Shown here: one piece after another, positions 1 to 8,480 of the stretch
How positions within the stretch are numbered: the first letter of the stretch is position 1
How the letters are laid out: each line of letters starts with the position of its first letter
From: Paludibaculum sp.
GTDB lineage: Bacteria > Acidobacteriota > Terriglobia > Bryobacterales > Bryobacteraceae
Direction of reading: 5' to 3'
DNA length: 64,000 nt
NCBI GenBank assembly: GCA_029973955.1
Contig: JARKQJ010000078.1
Coordinates: forward strand, 61,728 to 125,727
Translations under genes and position numbers: made by a program
The notes under the pieces: model-generated
What the model saw: only the letters and a program-made list of their open reading frames with translations
Database searches by the model: none
Told to the model about the DNA's origin: nothing

Positions 1-308
1 GCGTGGCATGGCGCCTGCACCGCGTCAGCGAAGGCGACACTCTCGCTTCCATCGCGCGCCGCTATTCCACCGCGGCCAGCTCCATCGTGGCGGCCAACCC
101 CGGCTCCAACGCCGAATCCATCGAATCGTCTGACAGCGGCGAGATCCTGCTGATCCCCGCCGTGGCTAAGGCTGAGCCCGCCGCCAAGGCCGCTCGCACC
201 CGCACGGCATCCGCATCCCGCGCGCGCACCTCTTCCTCTCGCCGCGCCACCGTCAAGGTGGCTTCCTCCAGCGCCCACCACGCGGCTCGCAAAACTGTCG
301 CGCGCTAG
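1..308 (+). CDS. LysM-domain protein, C-terminal part (5' end outside window)
   Basis: The reading frame is already open at the left edge, so only the C-terminal ~101 residues are seen. They start with a LysM-like segment (RVSEGDTLASIARRY, then a segment ending IVAANPG). LysM domains bind peptidoglycan and are typical of cell-wall hydrolases, including lytic transglycosylases. The motif is followed by a low-complexity tail rich in Ala, Ser, Arg and Lys, ending at TAG. The catalytic part, if any, lies upstream and cannot be named. The GTG at position 3 is unlikely to be the true start because a LysM motif begins almost at once after it. An exported cell-wall protein is likely. Confidence 0.7.
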   Translation, partial: VAWRLHRVSEGDTLASIARRYSTAASSIVAANPGSNAESIESSDSGEILLIPAVAKAEPAAKAARTRTASASRARTSSSRRATVKVASSSAHHAARKTVAR

Positions 309-468
309 TCTTCAGACCTCTTCCCGGACCGTTCTTCCGCCGCTCCAACCCTCTCGGTTCATCGCTTCGCAAATCCTGCCCCTTGCTAAATTGTTAAAAC
401 AAGTTATCCTGATAATGATTTGGAAGTGTTCGGCGAACCCGGGTCGCTTCCTTTCGGGGACCAATATC

Positions 469-1092
469 ATGAAGAGCTGGAAGACATCCCCATTCGACTC
501 CTACGATGACGACGCCGGCTTCGATGCCGCGCTCAGTGATGACGCGGTCGGCGACATAGACTCCGACCTCGACGATCTTGATCTCGTGCCAACGGCAGCG
601 CCCCCACTTCCGCCGCCGCCCGTGGCGGCCCCCGCCGCCGCCCCTCCTCCCGCGCCGCTCCGCCCCGTGCCCGCCACGGTGAGCGCACCGCCCGGCAAGC
701 CGGCCACCGTGGCCGCCGCTCACTCCGCGCCAGTGGCGCCCCCCAGGAAATCCGCGGCCCCGCGCGCTCCCGCTCATGTGGTGAAGCACGCAGCCGCGAA
801 ACAGGTTCCCGTCCAAAAGACTGGGAAGCCGGCCGCGAAAGCAGCCGGCAATCCGACGGCCTCGGCCGTTCGAAAGGTGAGTAAGAAAACAGTGAAGACT
901 GCTACTAAGAAGGCTGCTCCGAAAAAGGCTGCTGCCCCTAAGAAGGCTGCCGCCCCCAAGAAGGCTGCTGCCCCCAAGAAGGCCGCCGCTCCTAAGAAGG
1001 CTGCCGCTCCGAAGAAGGCTGCCCCGAAGAAGGCTGCTGCTCCGAAGAAAGCCGCTGCCCCCAAGAAGGCCGCTGCTCCGAAGAAGAAGTAG
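469..1092 (+). CDS. Histone H1-like Lys/Ala/Pro-rich protein with acidic N-terminus
   Basis: The start chosen is the ATG at 469 (MKSWKTSPFDSYDDD). The frame is open further upstream, but that part reads as non-coding. The ~207-residue product has three parts: an acidic N-terminus (DDD, DSDLDDLDL), a Pro/Ala-rich linker, and a basic C-terminus built from about eleven repeats of the type KKAAAP. Such tails are known from eukaryotic H1 and bacterial H1-like or AlgP-like proteins, which bind DNA non-specifically through lysines. A role in nucleoid compaction or regulation is therefore an inference from composition. There is no folded domain to prove it, and repeats of this kind change length easily. 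Confidence 0.65.
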   Translation: MKSWKTSPFDSYDDDAGFDAALSDDAVGDIDSDLDDLDLVPTAAPPLPPPPVAAPAAAPPPAPLRPVPATVSAPPGKPATVAAAHSAPVAPPRKSAAPRAPAHVVKHAAAKQVPVQKTGKPAAKAAGNPTASAVRKVSKKTVKTATKKAAPKKAAAPKKAAAPKKAAAPKKAAAPKKAAAPKKAAPKKAAAPKKAAAPKKAAAPKKK

Positions 1093-1206
1093 TTCTGTCC
1101 GCGGTCCGTTTTTCGATCGCCTACCCGGCGATCCTTCCACACTACAGCTTTTGCTGATGTTCAATGGGGCGCCCGCCGATGGGCGCCCGTCTTCATTCTC
1201 CGGCCC

Positions 1207-1419
1207 TTACGCCCCGCCTTCCACCACCCCGCGGCACTTCCTGTACAGCTCCAGCAGCGATTCCGCCTGCTCTTCCGGAGTCCGCGCCCCCTTCCCTGAA
1301 AAACCCACCGCCTGCGTTCCCTTCCCGTACCCCGTCGAAGTCGCAATGAACTTCATCAGCTCCAGCGCCACTTCATCCGTGTTCCTGCCCTTGTCGCGTT
1401 GCTCGTTTGTCGCGTCCAT
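1207..1419 (-). CDS. Small conserved-looking hypothetical protein (~70 aa)
   Basis: The internal ATG at 1419 (MDATNEQRDKGRN) is preferred over an upstream start. The 70-residue product is hydrophilic and predicted mostly helical, with a segment GYGKGTQAVGFSGKG followed by a helix (PEEQAESLLELYRKC). There is no signal peptide and no catalytic motif. It is transcribed divergently from the HipA-like kinase gene, with ~80 bases between the two starts, so the two may share a regulatory region. I do not recognise the family and assign no function. The ordered, non-repetitive sequence is the main reason for calling it real. Confidence 0.55.
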   Translation of the reverse strand: MDATNEQRDKGRNTDEVALELMKFIATSTGYGKGTQAVGFSGKGARTPEEQAESLLELYRKCRGVVEGGA

Positions 1420-1499
1420 CGTCCCGTCTCCTTGTTTTTTTTCGCCGCCCCGCTCCTCCACTTCCGGAGCAACAGGACGGCTTTCCCAATTATGCTGGA

Positions 1500-2345
1500 A
1501 TGGAGATGCCGGTGACCGCGACGCAGATGGCGCGCCGCATGCGCGGGGGTGCTCAGGCCCACCTGCTCGCTTGCGACGACGGCTGCCACTACGTAACCAA
1601 ATTCCTCGACAACCCGCAGCATCGCCGCATCCTCATCAACGAGTGGGCCGGCAAGGTTCTCCTCGACCACCTCCAGGTGGCCGCCCCCGCCACTCGCATC
1701 GTCACGCTTACCCCCGATTTCCTCGCCGCTCAACCCGACATCTGCTTCCAACTCGGCCGCGCCAGCCATCCCGTCTCCCCCGGCTGGCACTTCGGCTCAC
1801 AGTTCCCCGGCAACCCCCACTCCGACGCAGTCTACGACTTCCTCCCCGATTCGCTCCTGCCCTCCGTCGCCAACCTCTCCCACTTCGCCGGCGCGCTCGT
1901 CTTCGATAAGTGGACCGCCAACTCAGATTCCCGCCAGGCCATCTTCTTCCGCCAGCGTCTCCGCCAATGGCTCAATCCCGCCGCCCCGCCCAACCAGAAG
2001 GGCTTCATCGCCCACATGGTCGACCACGGCTTCATCTTCGACGGCCCCCACTGGGCCTTCCACGATTCGCCCATCCAGGGCCTCTATTTCCGCCCCCTCG
2101 TCTACCACGGCCTCCGCTCCCTGGACGACTTCCAGCCCTGGCTCGACCGCGCCGTCCAATGCTCCGAATCCCTCGGCGATGAGATCCTCCGCCAGATCCC
2201 CTCCTCCTGGTTCGACGGCGACGAATCCGAATTCGAACGCCTCCTCGCCACCCTGTTCCTCCGCCGGCGCCGCATTCAGGACCTCCTGCTCGCCACCTTG
2301 CAGGCGCGCCCGCAGAACTTCCCGCACTTCCGCCCACCGCGTTAA
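1500..2345 (+). CDS. HipA-like kinase domain protein
   Basis: The ~281-residue product starts at ATG 1500 (an ATG at 1506 is also possible). It begins with a motif run found in HipA-like kinase-fold proteins: AHLLACDDG, then YVTKF followed by NPQ, then LINEW. These match the nucleotide-binding lobe, with a lysine in YVTKF and a glutamate in NEW in the positions used for ATP binding. Further on come DKWTANSDSRQ, resembling the catalytic D...N loop, and MVDHGFIFDG, resembling the metal-binding D loop. Substrate and role are unknown. Unlike classical HipA toxins there is no HipB antitoxin gene next to it, so a persistence role should not be assumed. The next gene (class IV aminotransferase) follows after 33 bases. 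Confidence 0.7.
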   Translation: MEMPVTATQMARRMRGGAQAHLLACDDGCHYVTKFLDNPQHRRILINEWAGKVLLDHLQVAAPATRIVTLTPDFLAAQPDICFQLGRASHPVSPGWHFGSQFPGNPHSDAVYDFLPDSLLPSVANLSHFAGALVFDKWTANSDSRQAIFFRQRLRQWLNPAAPPNQKGFIAHMVDHGFIFDGPHWAFHDSPIQGLYFRPLVYHGLRSLDDFQPWLDRAVQCSESLGDEILRQIPSSWFDGDESEFERLLATLFLRRRRIQDLLLATLQARPQNFPHFRPPR

Positions 2346-2378
2346 GGCAAGCTCCTTCCATTTCGCTAAACTGTTGTA

Positions 2379-3254
2379 GTGATCCACCCGAACGTGCTGC
2401 ACAATGGACAGCTCCGGCCCGCCGGAGAGATCTGTTTGCATGCCGGCCAGGCTGGCCTGTTCACCGGCTGGGGCGTCTTCTCCACTATCAAGGTCTCCGC
2501 CGGTGTCCTGTTCGCGTTCGAACGCCATTGGGCGCGCCTCAGCCGCGATGCCGGACTCCTGCGCGTTCCCTTCCCCTGGGACATCGATACGCTGCGGGCC
2601 CAGTTGCTTCGGCTCGTGCAGGCCAACCAGGCGCACGACGCCACCCTGCGCATCCTTGTCACGCGCAACGCCGGCACCATGTGGTCCCATCCTGTGCCCG
2701 GCCAACCCGCCGACCTCGTCGCGCTCACCGCGCCCCGCTCTTCCTGGGGCGCCTCCGCCCGCCTCGGCATCGTCGCCAACGCCCGCCATGCCGGCAGCCG
2801 GTTCGCCGGCTCCAAGACCACCTCCTGGGCCCACAACCTCGTCTGGTACGAAGAGGCCCACCTCCAGGGCCACGACGAAGTCCTCCTCCTCAACGAACGC
2901 GGCGAGGTCAGCGAATGCACCTCCGCCAATCTCTTTGCCGTCTTCGGAAGCGAGATCCTCACTCCGCCGCTCTCTTCCGGCTGCCTCCCCGGCATCACCC
3001 GCGAACTTCTGCTCGAAACCGTTCGCACGCCTGCCTACCAGGTGCGCGAGGCGCCCCTTCTGCTCGAAGACCTCGAGCGCGCCGACGGCATCTTCATCAC
3101 CTCCTCCACGCGCGACCTCCTGCCCGTCCGCGAAATCGAAGGCCTCTCCATCCGGCACGATCAAACCGCCCGCGACGCGCTGATGGCAGCCTTCGTCTCC
3201 TACGAGGAACAATACCGCGGACAATTCAAACTCATCCAGGGAGCGCGAGTCTGA
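2379..3254 (+). CDS. Class IV PLP-dependent aminotransferase / aminodeoxychorismate lyase family
   Basis: The start is GTG at 2379. The 291-residue protein carries the fold-type IV hallmarks: a lysine for the PLP Schiff base in SRFAGSKTTSW (about K146) and the cofactor loop GEVSECTSANLF (about 174-185). It ends with a ITSSTRDLLPV segment near the PLP phosphate-binding region. Family members include branched-chain aminotransferase, D-amino acid aminotransferase and 4-amino-4-deoxychorismate lyase (PabC). The length fits all three, and sequence alone does not decide between them here. It lies 8 bases before the zinc-ribbon gene and may be co-transcribed with it. Confidence 0.8.
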   Translation: MIHPNVLHNGQLRPAGEICLHAGQAGLFTGWGVFSTIKVSAGVLFAFERHWARLSRDAGLLRVPFPWDIDTLRAQLLRLVQANQAHDATLRILVTRNAGTMWSHPVPGQPADLVALTAPRSSWGASARLGIVANARHAGSRFAGSKTTSWAHNLVWYEEAHLQGHDEVLLLNERGEVSECTSANLFAVFGSEILTPPLSSGCLPGITRELLLETVRTPAYQVREAPLLLEDLERADGIFITSSTRDLLPVREIEGLSIRHDQTARDALMAAFVSYEEQYRGQFKLIQGARV

Positions 3255-3261
3255 GAGGTCC

Positions 3262-4191
3262 ATGGCGAGCGCTTCCCTAAGACACACCAATCGCCAGGTT
3301 CCCGATCCCTATCAGATGGACTGCCCCCACTGCGGCTCCACCGACACTCGTTCCGTGCCGGCCCATGGGCTCCGCGAGCATCTCATCGCTCCCTTCGGCT
3401 TCTACGCCTTCATCTGCCAGAACTGTTTCAAACGCTTCCTGCGCAAGCCGCTCGGCGTGGTCTCCGTCATCTACGCAAAGTGCCCCAGATGCTTCCGCAT
3501 GGACCTCTCCATGTGGGACCCCAGCCGTTACTACAAGGGCGTCTGGGCGCAGATCTGCATCACGCTCGGAGCCAACTGCTGGCGCTGCGAGGTCTGCCGC
3601 CACAACTTCGTCAGTTTCCGGCCGCGCCGCCGGCACTACGTTCGCCCCGGCCCGCCCGCCGCTTCTGCCGCGCAACCGCCTGCACTCGGAGACGCGCCGG
3701 TTGAGGCGGCCCTTCCTCCGCCCCCTGCCCCAGCGCCGCCGGAACCCTCCACGCCGGAATCCGCCCCCGCCGCCGTTCCCTTCATCCCGGACGCGGCCGC
3801 AGTCCAAGCCGCGCCCACGCAGGAGCCCACGCCCGCGCAGGAGCCCCCGCCCGAGCCACCCCCGCCCGAGCCATACGAACTGCGGGCCGAACCGTTCATT
3901 GCCCCGGCCTCCGCCCCCAGGAAGCCCCGCAATGCGCCCGTCCGCCGCGCGCGCAAGATCGGCGCTGAGGATCCCGCCCAAACCACGCCCACTCTCGAAG
4001 CCGCGCCCGAATCCCCCGCTCCAAAGCCGGCGCGCCGCCGCAGGAGCCCAGCCTCGCCCCGGGCGGAAGCTGACCCGGCGCCCCCCTCTGTACCCGCCGA
4101 TTCAGAACCGCTCGCCCCCACTCTCAGCCACCCCACCGCCGCTCCCAAAAAGCGGCCAGCCTCTCGCCGCAAGCCCGCGGCAATGGATTAG
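3262..4191 (+). CDS. Cysteine-rich zinc-ribbon-like protein with long Pro/Ala tail
   Basis: Of 309 residues, the first ~120 are a compact cysteine-rich region with four CxxC-type pairs (MDCPHCG, ICQNC, KCPRC, CEVC). These would suit two zinc ribbons. The rest is a disordered Pro/Ala/Glu tail that ends in basic clusters. There is no signal peptide or membrane segment, so it is presumably cytoplasmic. It follows the aminotransferase gene after only 7 bases. I do not recognise a named family. Zinc binding is an inference from the cysteine spacing, and nucleic-acid or protein binding is possible. Confidence 0.6.
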   Translation: MASASLRHTNRQVPDPYQMDCPHCGSTDTRSVPAHGLREHLIAPFGFYAFICQNCFKRFLRKPLGVVSVIYAKCPRCFRMDLSMWDPSRYYKGVWAQICITLGANCWRCEVCRHNFVSFRPRRRHYVRPGPPAASAAQPPALGDAPVEAALPPPPAPAPPEPSTPESAPAAVPFIPDAAAVQAAPTQEPTPAQEPPPEPPPPEPYELRAEPFIAPASAPRKPRNAPVRRARKIGAEDPAQTTPTLEAAPESPAPKPARRRRSPASPRAEADPAPPSVPADSEPLAPTLSHPTAAPKKRPASRRKPAAMD

Positions 4192-4320
4192 CCTCTTCTC
4201 AAGCCATTTTCCAGCCGGAGTCCCCGCTCAGCCCGCCCGATGCCCAGCCCTCCCAGCGCGGACGCAGAGTCGCCGGATGGGCATGCCCCACAACTACCGT
4301 TTTCGCCCCATTACGCAGGT

Positions 4321-4990
4321 GAGCCCGTCCGGGTTTCTGCTCGACCTTTGACAGGGAGCTCTCCTCAGCCCGGACGGGCTCAAAAAAAATATGGTTCCAA
4401 GTGACCCCCAGAAGCAGCTCGCTCTCCAGTCTGCATGCCAGACTTGAGCCCGTCACTCCGGATCGCCGAGCGCCTCTCCGACCTGCTCCCCGCCTCCGGG
4501 ATTTGCCCGTCGGCGCTTCATCGCAGACCGGTACGCCAGCAGCGTATTCCGGTGCGAAGCCGAAACCTCGAAGCGGACTTTCACTCGCCCGTATGGACCT
4601 CTCCGTTACCGGTTAGCCCAGGCGGGGTCAGTGCTCCTGCCCTACTTCTTCAGCTCCTTGATGCTTATCCTGCTGACCCGGTCCGCCTTGACCTCTATCC
4701 TCGGCTCGTCTCGAGAACTACCGGGGACATCTACGGCCAAGACCCGTTGCCCGCTGAATCAGCACCAACCCTCTCGGCTGCCATTTGCCTGCCACTCCCT
4801 CTCAGGGCTTTCACCCTTCCAGATCAATGCGCTCAAGCAAACCCGCCAAGTCGGCGGCTTACCATCCGAATCGCCCGATCTCCCTTCGCTCCCCACCAGC
4901 CTCTAGTTTTCACTTTGGCTGACGGATCATCGTTTCAGGTCCGCTTCGTTTCTTCTGGCTCGCTGTTCCGTGAACCTCTTGGAACCAACC
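4321..4990. ncRNA. Candidate structured RNA or small mobile element (hairpin-rich, no convincing gene)
   Basis: The ~1 kb between 4192 and 5204 has no convincing gene but many strong stems. Positions 4321-4333 pair perfectly with 4369-4381 (13 bp) and are followed by a run of eight A. Positions 4522-4556 form a 13-bp stem made of three blocks (CGCA, CCGG, TACGC) with small bulges and a 5-base loop. Positions 4464-4469 pair with 4510-4515 around a CGGG/CCCG hairpin. A 212-residue open frame on the plus strand (4435-5073) has no recognisable domain, and the other two plus-strand frames are partly open too. On the minus strand the region contains GAAA-type loops. The strand and class of RNA are unknown. 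A non-autonomous transposon-associated RNA is one possibility. Confidence 0.35.
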
Positions 4991-5204
4991 TCACTATGCA
5001 ACACTTCCAGTTTTCAGTCAAACGAAAAAGAAGCACTTCCGGCCTATTTTCACAGACTTTATTCTCTTTGTAATCATACCGTTACAGCCATGCCCCTGTG
5101 GATTGCCTGTGCATAAAACGTGAATCGCGCTTCCTGTTTGTGACACCCCCCGCCCTCCTCTTATCATGGAAGTGAACCCGGCCCCCAGGCCGCCTCCTAT
5201 CGTC

Positions 5205-5426
5205 ATGTCTCCCCAAATCGGCAAGATGCTCCTCCTCGCCGGCGCACTTCTGGCCGCCCTCGGCTTGCTTTTGATCCTCGCGCCCCGCCTCCCCTTCCGC
5301 CTCGGCCACCTGCCCGGCGACATCGTCATCCGCGGCAAGCACTCCACTTTCTACTTCCCGCTCGCCACCTGCCTGCTCCTCAGCCTCGCCTTTTCCCTGC
5401 TCTCCTGGCTGTTCCGCCGCCGCTGA
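5205..5426 (+). CDS. DUF2905 family small membrane protein
   Basis: The start is the ATG at 5205 (MSPQIGKMLLLAG) rather than an upstream ATG at 5166 that would add a Pro-rich leader. The 73-residue protein has two predicted membrane helices (about 7-25 and 51-69) separated by LPGDIVIRGKHSTFYFP, which is the signature of the DUF2905 family. The family is widespread in bacteria and functionally uncharacterised. The gene is convergent with lepB, and the two stop codons are only 6 bases apart. Confidence 0.85.
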   Translation: MSPQIGKMLLLAGALLAALGLLLILAPRLPFRLGHLPGDIVIRGKHSTFYFPLATCLLLSLAFSLLSWLFRRR

Positions 5427-5432
5427 ACCGCG

Positions 5433-5954
5433 CTATCGCACCATCCCCATCTTCGCCACCGGCCAGTACGAGAACACCGCCTTGCCGTAGATCGCCGCCC
5501 GCGGCACCGGTCCCCAGCTCCGGCTGTCGTTCGAAGAGCTGCGATGGTCCCCCAGAACGAAATAGTGATCCGCCGGCACCGTCAGCGGCGCCATCGACAC
5601 GTGATCCTGGTACTCGGCCGGCACGTACGGCTCCTTCAGCGGTTTGCCGTTCAGCCACACCGTCCCATCCCGCACTTCCACCTTGTCGCCCGGCAGCCCC
5701 ACCACTCGCTTGATGTACGACTTCGAAGGATCGCCCGGAAACCAGAACACCACCGTGTCCCCCCGCTCCACCTCCCCCAGCCGGAAGCGGTACAGGAACT
5801 TGTTGATGAACACCCGCTCCTGGTCCTCCAAGGCCGGCATCATGGAGGTCCCCTCCACCTTCACCGGCTGATAGAGGAACAGGATCACCGCCAGCGCGAT
5901 CAGCACCGACAGCAACAGGTCCCGGGCCCACGCTCCTGCTTCTCTCCACATCAT
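5433..5954 (-). CDS. lepB: Signal peptidase I
   Basis: The start chosen is the ATG at 5954 (MMWREAGAWARD); a GTG at 5996 would add 14 residues. Signal peptidase I cleaves signal peptides from exported preproteins on the outer face of the inner membrane. One N-terminal membrane helix (LLLSVLIALAVILFLY) is followed by the catalytic serine box EGTSMMP (about S37), the catalytic lysine in YIKRVVGLPGDK (about K82) and the conserved GDHRSSSNDSRSWG box. All boxes of the S26 Ser/Lys-dyad family are intact. At ~173 residues it is a short but normal single-helix version. It may be transcribed alone or together with its upstream neighbour. Confidence 0.95.
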   Translation of the reverse strand: MMWREAGAWARDLLLSVLIALAVILFLYQPVKVEGTSMMPALEDQERVFINKFLYRFRLGEVERGDTVVFWFPGDPSKSYIKRVVGLPGDKVEVRDGTVWLNGKPLKEPYVPAEYQDHVSMAPLTVPADHYFVLGDHRSSSNDSRSWGPVPRAAIYGKAVFSYWPVAKMGMVR

Positions 5955-6051
5955 TCCGCGGTCTGCGTCTCCTGCCGCACTCCCTGATTGAAACACGCCT
6001 CGCCCTGCCGCAACAACGCCGCCGCGTACCGGGCCTCCCGTTCCCTGACTC

Positions 6052-7842
6052 TTACTTCTTAGCGGCCGCCGGCTCCTCGTTCAAGCTCACCCCGAGAATG
6101 CGCGCCACCGAAGCCACCGGCAGGTTCCCCTCCCCCAGCGCCTTCTGGTGGAACTCGCCCGGCTTGAATCCCGCGCCGGCCTTCTTCTCCGCCGCCGCCC
6201 GCAACTGCTTCCAGGCCCGGTAGCCGGCAAAATACGTCGGCAGCTGGCACGAACTCAGCTTCGCCCGCTGCAGTTTCGCCACCGCCTCCTCCTTCTCCTG
6301 GAACGTCCTCTCCACCATCAGCTTCATCGCCTCTTCATCCGTCATCCCGCCGGTGTGCATCCTGATATCCAGAATCGTGTTCGAGATCGCCCGCAGCAAC
6401 TGCTTGGACCACGTCAGCTCCATCTCCGGATTCCCGTCCAGATACCCTTCCGCCAGCATGATGTCCGTCGCATACACCGCCCAGCCCTCCACATACGGGC
6501 CGTTGCCGAACACCGCCCGCAGCAGCCGCCGCGAGGCCGGCTGGATCTGATTGGCATACTCCAGCTGCACATAGTGGCCCGGAATCGCCTCGTGGATCGT
6601 CAGAATCCGCAGACCATAGTCGTTGTACTCGCGCAGCTTCGATTCCACGCGCTCCTTCGGCCAATCCTTGGGAATCGGCGTCAGCCAGTAGAACGCGCCC
6701 AGCTCCGGCTGCAGCGCCGGCGCCGGATTGAAGCCGCCCACTCCATAGATGCCGCGCATGAACGCCGGCGTCTCGATCAGTTGCAGATTGTCCCGCCCCG
6801 GCATCTTCACCAGCCGCTCCTCATGCGACTTCATGAACGCCCGCGTCTCCGCCAGCGTCTTCTGCGCCTCTTCAAAGTACTTCTCCGCCGCCACGTGCTT
6901 CTGCGCCACCTTGGCCAGCGTCTCTCCCACAATCAGGTTCAGATCCACCGGATCCTTGTGCGTCGGGTAGTACTTCACGTGCAGCGGCAGCGACACCAGG
7001 AACATCTTTTTCCGCTGCTCGGTCAGCGCCGCCTCGGCCTCGGCCAGCAGCTTCTCCGGCGTCGTGTCCTCGCCCACCGTCAGCCGGAACTTCTTCGCAT
7101 AGTTCGCCTTCCCTAACCGCCACCCGTCGGCGCCCGTGTCCTTCAACGTCTTCAGGTGCGCGTTCAGATCCCGCAGCGCCGCCGCCGCCGCCTTCGCCGC
7201 TTCGTCATACGCCGCTTTCCGCTCCGCCGGAACCTTGCCCGCGAACTCCTGCTCGATCAGCGCCAGATTGCCATCGTTCTCCTCCAGCGCCACCTTCGTC
7301 CACACCGCATTGGAATCCACCAGGCTCTGCTTGGCCGCCGCCACCAGCGCCGGCACTCCCTTCAACCGCTCCACAATGTGCCCCCAGCGCTCCGCCGCCG
7401 GCGCGTATTCCACCGAATACGGCGTGAACAGCCCGTTGCCCACCAGTTCCACATAGCTCGTCGGGTTGTGCTTCCAGGACTGGATCGTGTCCAGATCCAG
7501 CGCCATCAGCTCAAGCTGATTCACCATCAGATCCAGGTCCGCCTTCGACTCGGCGTCCAGCTTCTCGCGGTCGATCCTGGCCAGTTGCGCCGTCCACTCC
7601 GTCACGTGCTTGCGCTGAGCCTCGATGCCCGCCGCGCTCAGGTCGTCCAGCTTCGTGTCCAGCTTCACCCCGCCGTGGCTGTGATACCCCACCGCCGTGG
7701 CGGTCACCGGCGACAACGCCAGCGTCGAGTGCACAAACTCCGACGTGAGCTTCTCAAAATCGGCGGCGCTCACCGCCTTCTTCCCGCATCCCGCCAACGC
7801 GGCGGCGGCCACTGCTACAGCAAATACCTGGGTGCGAACCAT
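6052..7842 (-). CDS. DUF885 lipoprotein, putative zinc metallopeptidase
   Basis: This 596-residue protein starts with a lipoprotein signal (lipobox LAGC, cysteine 19), so it is probably anchored in an envelope membrane. The DUF885 family is full-length here. It includes the C-terminal motif HEAIPGHYVQ (about 417-426), a HExxxGH-type zinc site, and a conserved VEGWAVYATD segment downstream. Family members are thought to be metallopeptidases, but substrates are mostly unknown. The gene stands alone, with ~50 bases to the promoter side of lepB and ~150 bases to the next gene upstream. Confidence 0.88.
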   Translation of the reverse strand: MVRTQVFAVAVAAAALAGCGKKAVSAADFEKLTSEFVHSTLALSPVTATAVGYHSHGGVKLDTKLDDLSAAGIEAQRKHVTEWTAQLARIDREKLDAESKADLDLMVNQLELMALDLDTIQSWKHNPTSYVELVGNGLFTPYSVEYAPAAERWGHIVERLKGVPALVAAAKQSLVDSNAVWTKVALEENDGNLALIEQEFAGKVPAERKAAYDEAAKAAAAALRDLNAHLKTLKDTGADGWRLGKANYAKKFRLTVGEDTTPEKLLAEAEAALTEQRKKMFLVSLPLHVKYYPTHKDPVDLNLIVGETLAKVAQKHVAAEKYFEEAQKTLAETRAFMKSHEERLVKMPGRDNLQLIETPAFMRGIYGVGGFNPAPALQPELGAFYWLTPIPKDWPKERVESKLREYNDYGLRILTIHEAIPGHYVQLEYANQIQPASRRLLRAVFGNGPYVEGWAVYATDIMLAEGYLDGNPEMELTWSKQLLRAISNTILDIRMHTGGMTDEEAMKLMVERTFQEKEEAVAKLQRAKLSSCQLPTYFAGYRAWKQLRAAAEKKAGAGFKPGEFHQKALGEGNLPVASVARILGVSLNEEPAAAKK

Positions 7843-7994
7843 CCCCTCAGTCTAGCAACGCCGCCCCGGCCCCACACTCACTTCGCACTCTCGTCCACAC
7901 GGCACGACGAGGCGCACGCGCCGTCCCTCAACTCTCAGGCAACAGGCCCCCGCACGCCCCCTCGCGCGCGAACACCTTGCTCTCTCTGCAATCG

Positions 7995-8414
7995 CTAGGC
8001 GCTCGGCCACCAGTCCACTCTCACACCGAGCCTCTTCAGCATCTCTTCCAGCGCCTTCCGGTTCTCGCGCAAAGCCACATCCCTGCCGATCTCATGTCCA
8101 TTTACCTGAACTGCGACTACCTTGCCCAGGGGCCAACCGCCCACCGGAAGCTTCGACAAGGTGGCCTCCAACTCCTTCACCCCCAGCCTCCTTGCGTTTC
8201 GCGCCACCCCGTGTAGGATCAGTTCGTACCCCTCGGCGCACACAATGATGAATGGATTGGTCCAGTCCTTCGCATCCCGAATCTCTCGAATCTCCGCCTC
8301 GCGCGGCGCGGCTACTCGATCCACGTTGCGGATTCGCTGCTCTGCTTCAGGCGAATTCCCCGCCGTATGATGTAGCAGCCCGGCTAACAGGATGCTCGCC
8401 GCCACCAGATTCAT
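7995..8414 (-). CDS. Secreted hypothetical protein (~139 aa)
   Basis: The start chosen is the ATG at 8414 (MNLVAASILLAGLLHH), which gives a plausible signal peptide. The frame is open far upstream, but there it only runs antisense to the next gene. The mature part is charged and contains FIIVCAEGYELILHGVAR and KVVAVQVNGHEIGRDVALRENR. It looks like a small globular domain without cysteine pairs or obvious catalytic residues. It is divergent from the M14 carboxypeptidase gene, with ~66 bases between the starts. I do not recognise the family. Confidence 0.6.
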   Translation of the reverse strand: MNLVAASILLAGLLHHTAGNSPEAEQRIRNVDRVAAPREAEIREIRDAKDWTNPFIIVCAEGYELILHGVARNARRLGVKELEATLSKLPVGGWPLGKVVAVQVNGHEIGRDVALRENRKALEEMLKRLGVRVDWWPSA

Positions 8415-8480
8415 GCCGCCAGTATACCCATCAGGCCGCCGCCAACCAATCGAATCGTTGGCATCCCCTAAACTGAAACC

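Noticed and set aside
1500..2345. HipBA toxin-antitoxin module.
   Set aside because: The kinase-like gene has no HipB-type DNA-binding gene beside it; the small divergent gene at 1207-1419 has no helix-turn-helix pattern.
4435..5073. 212-codon plus-strand frame as a protein gene.
   Set aside because: No domain, no ribosome site, overlapping open frames, and strong hairpins run through it. Structured RNA or repeat element is a better reading, although a real gene is not fully excluded.
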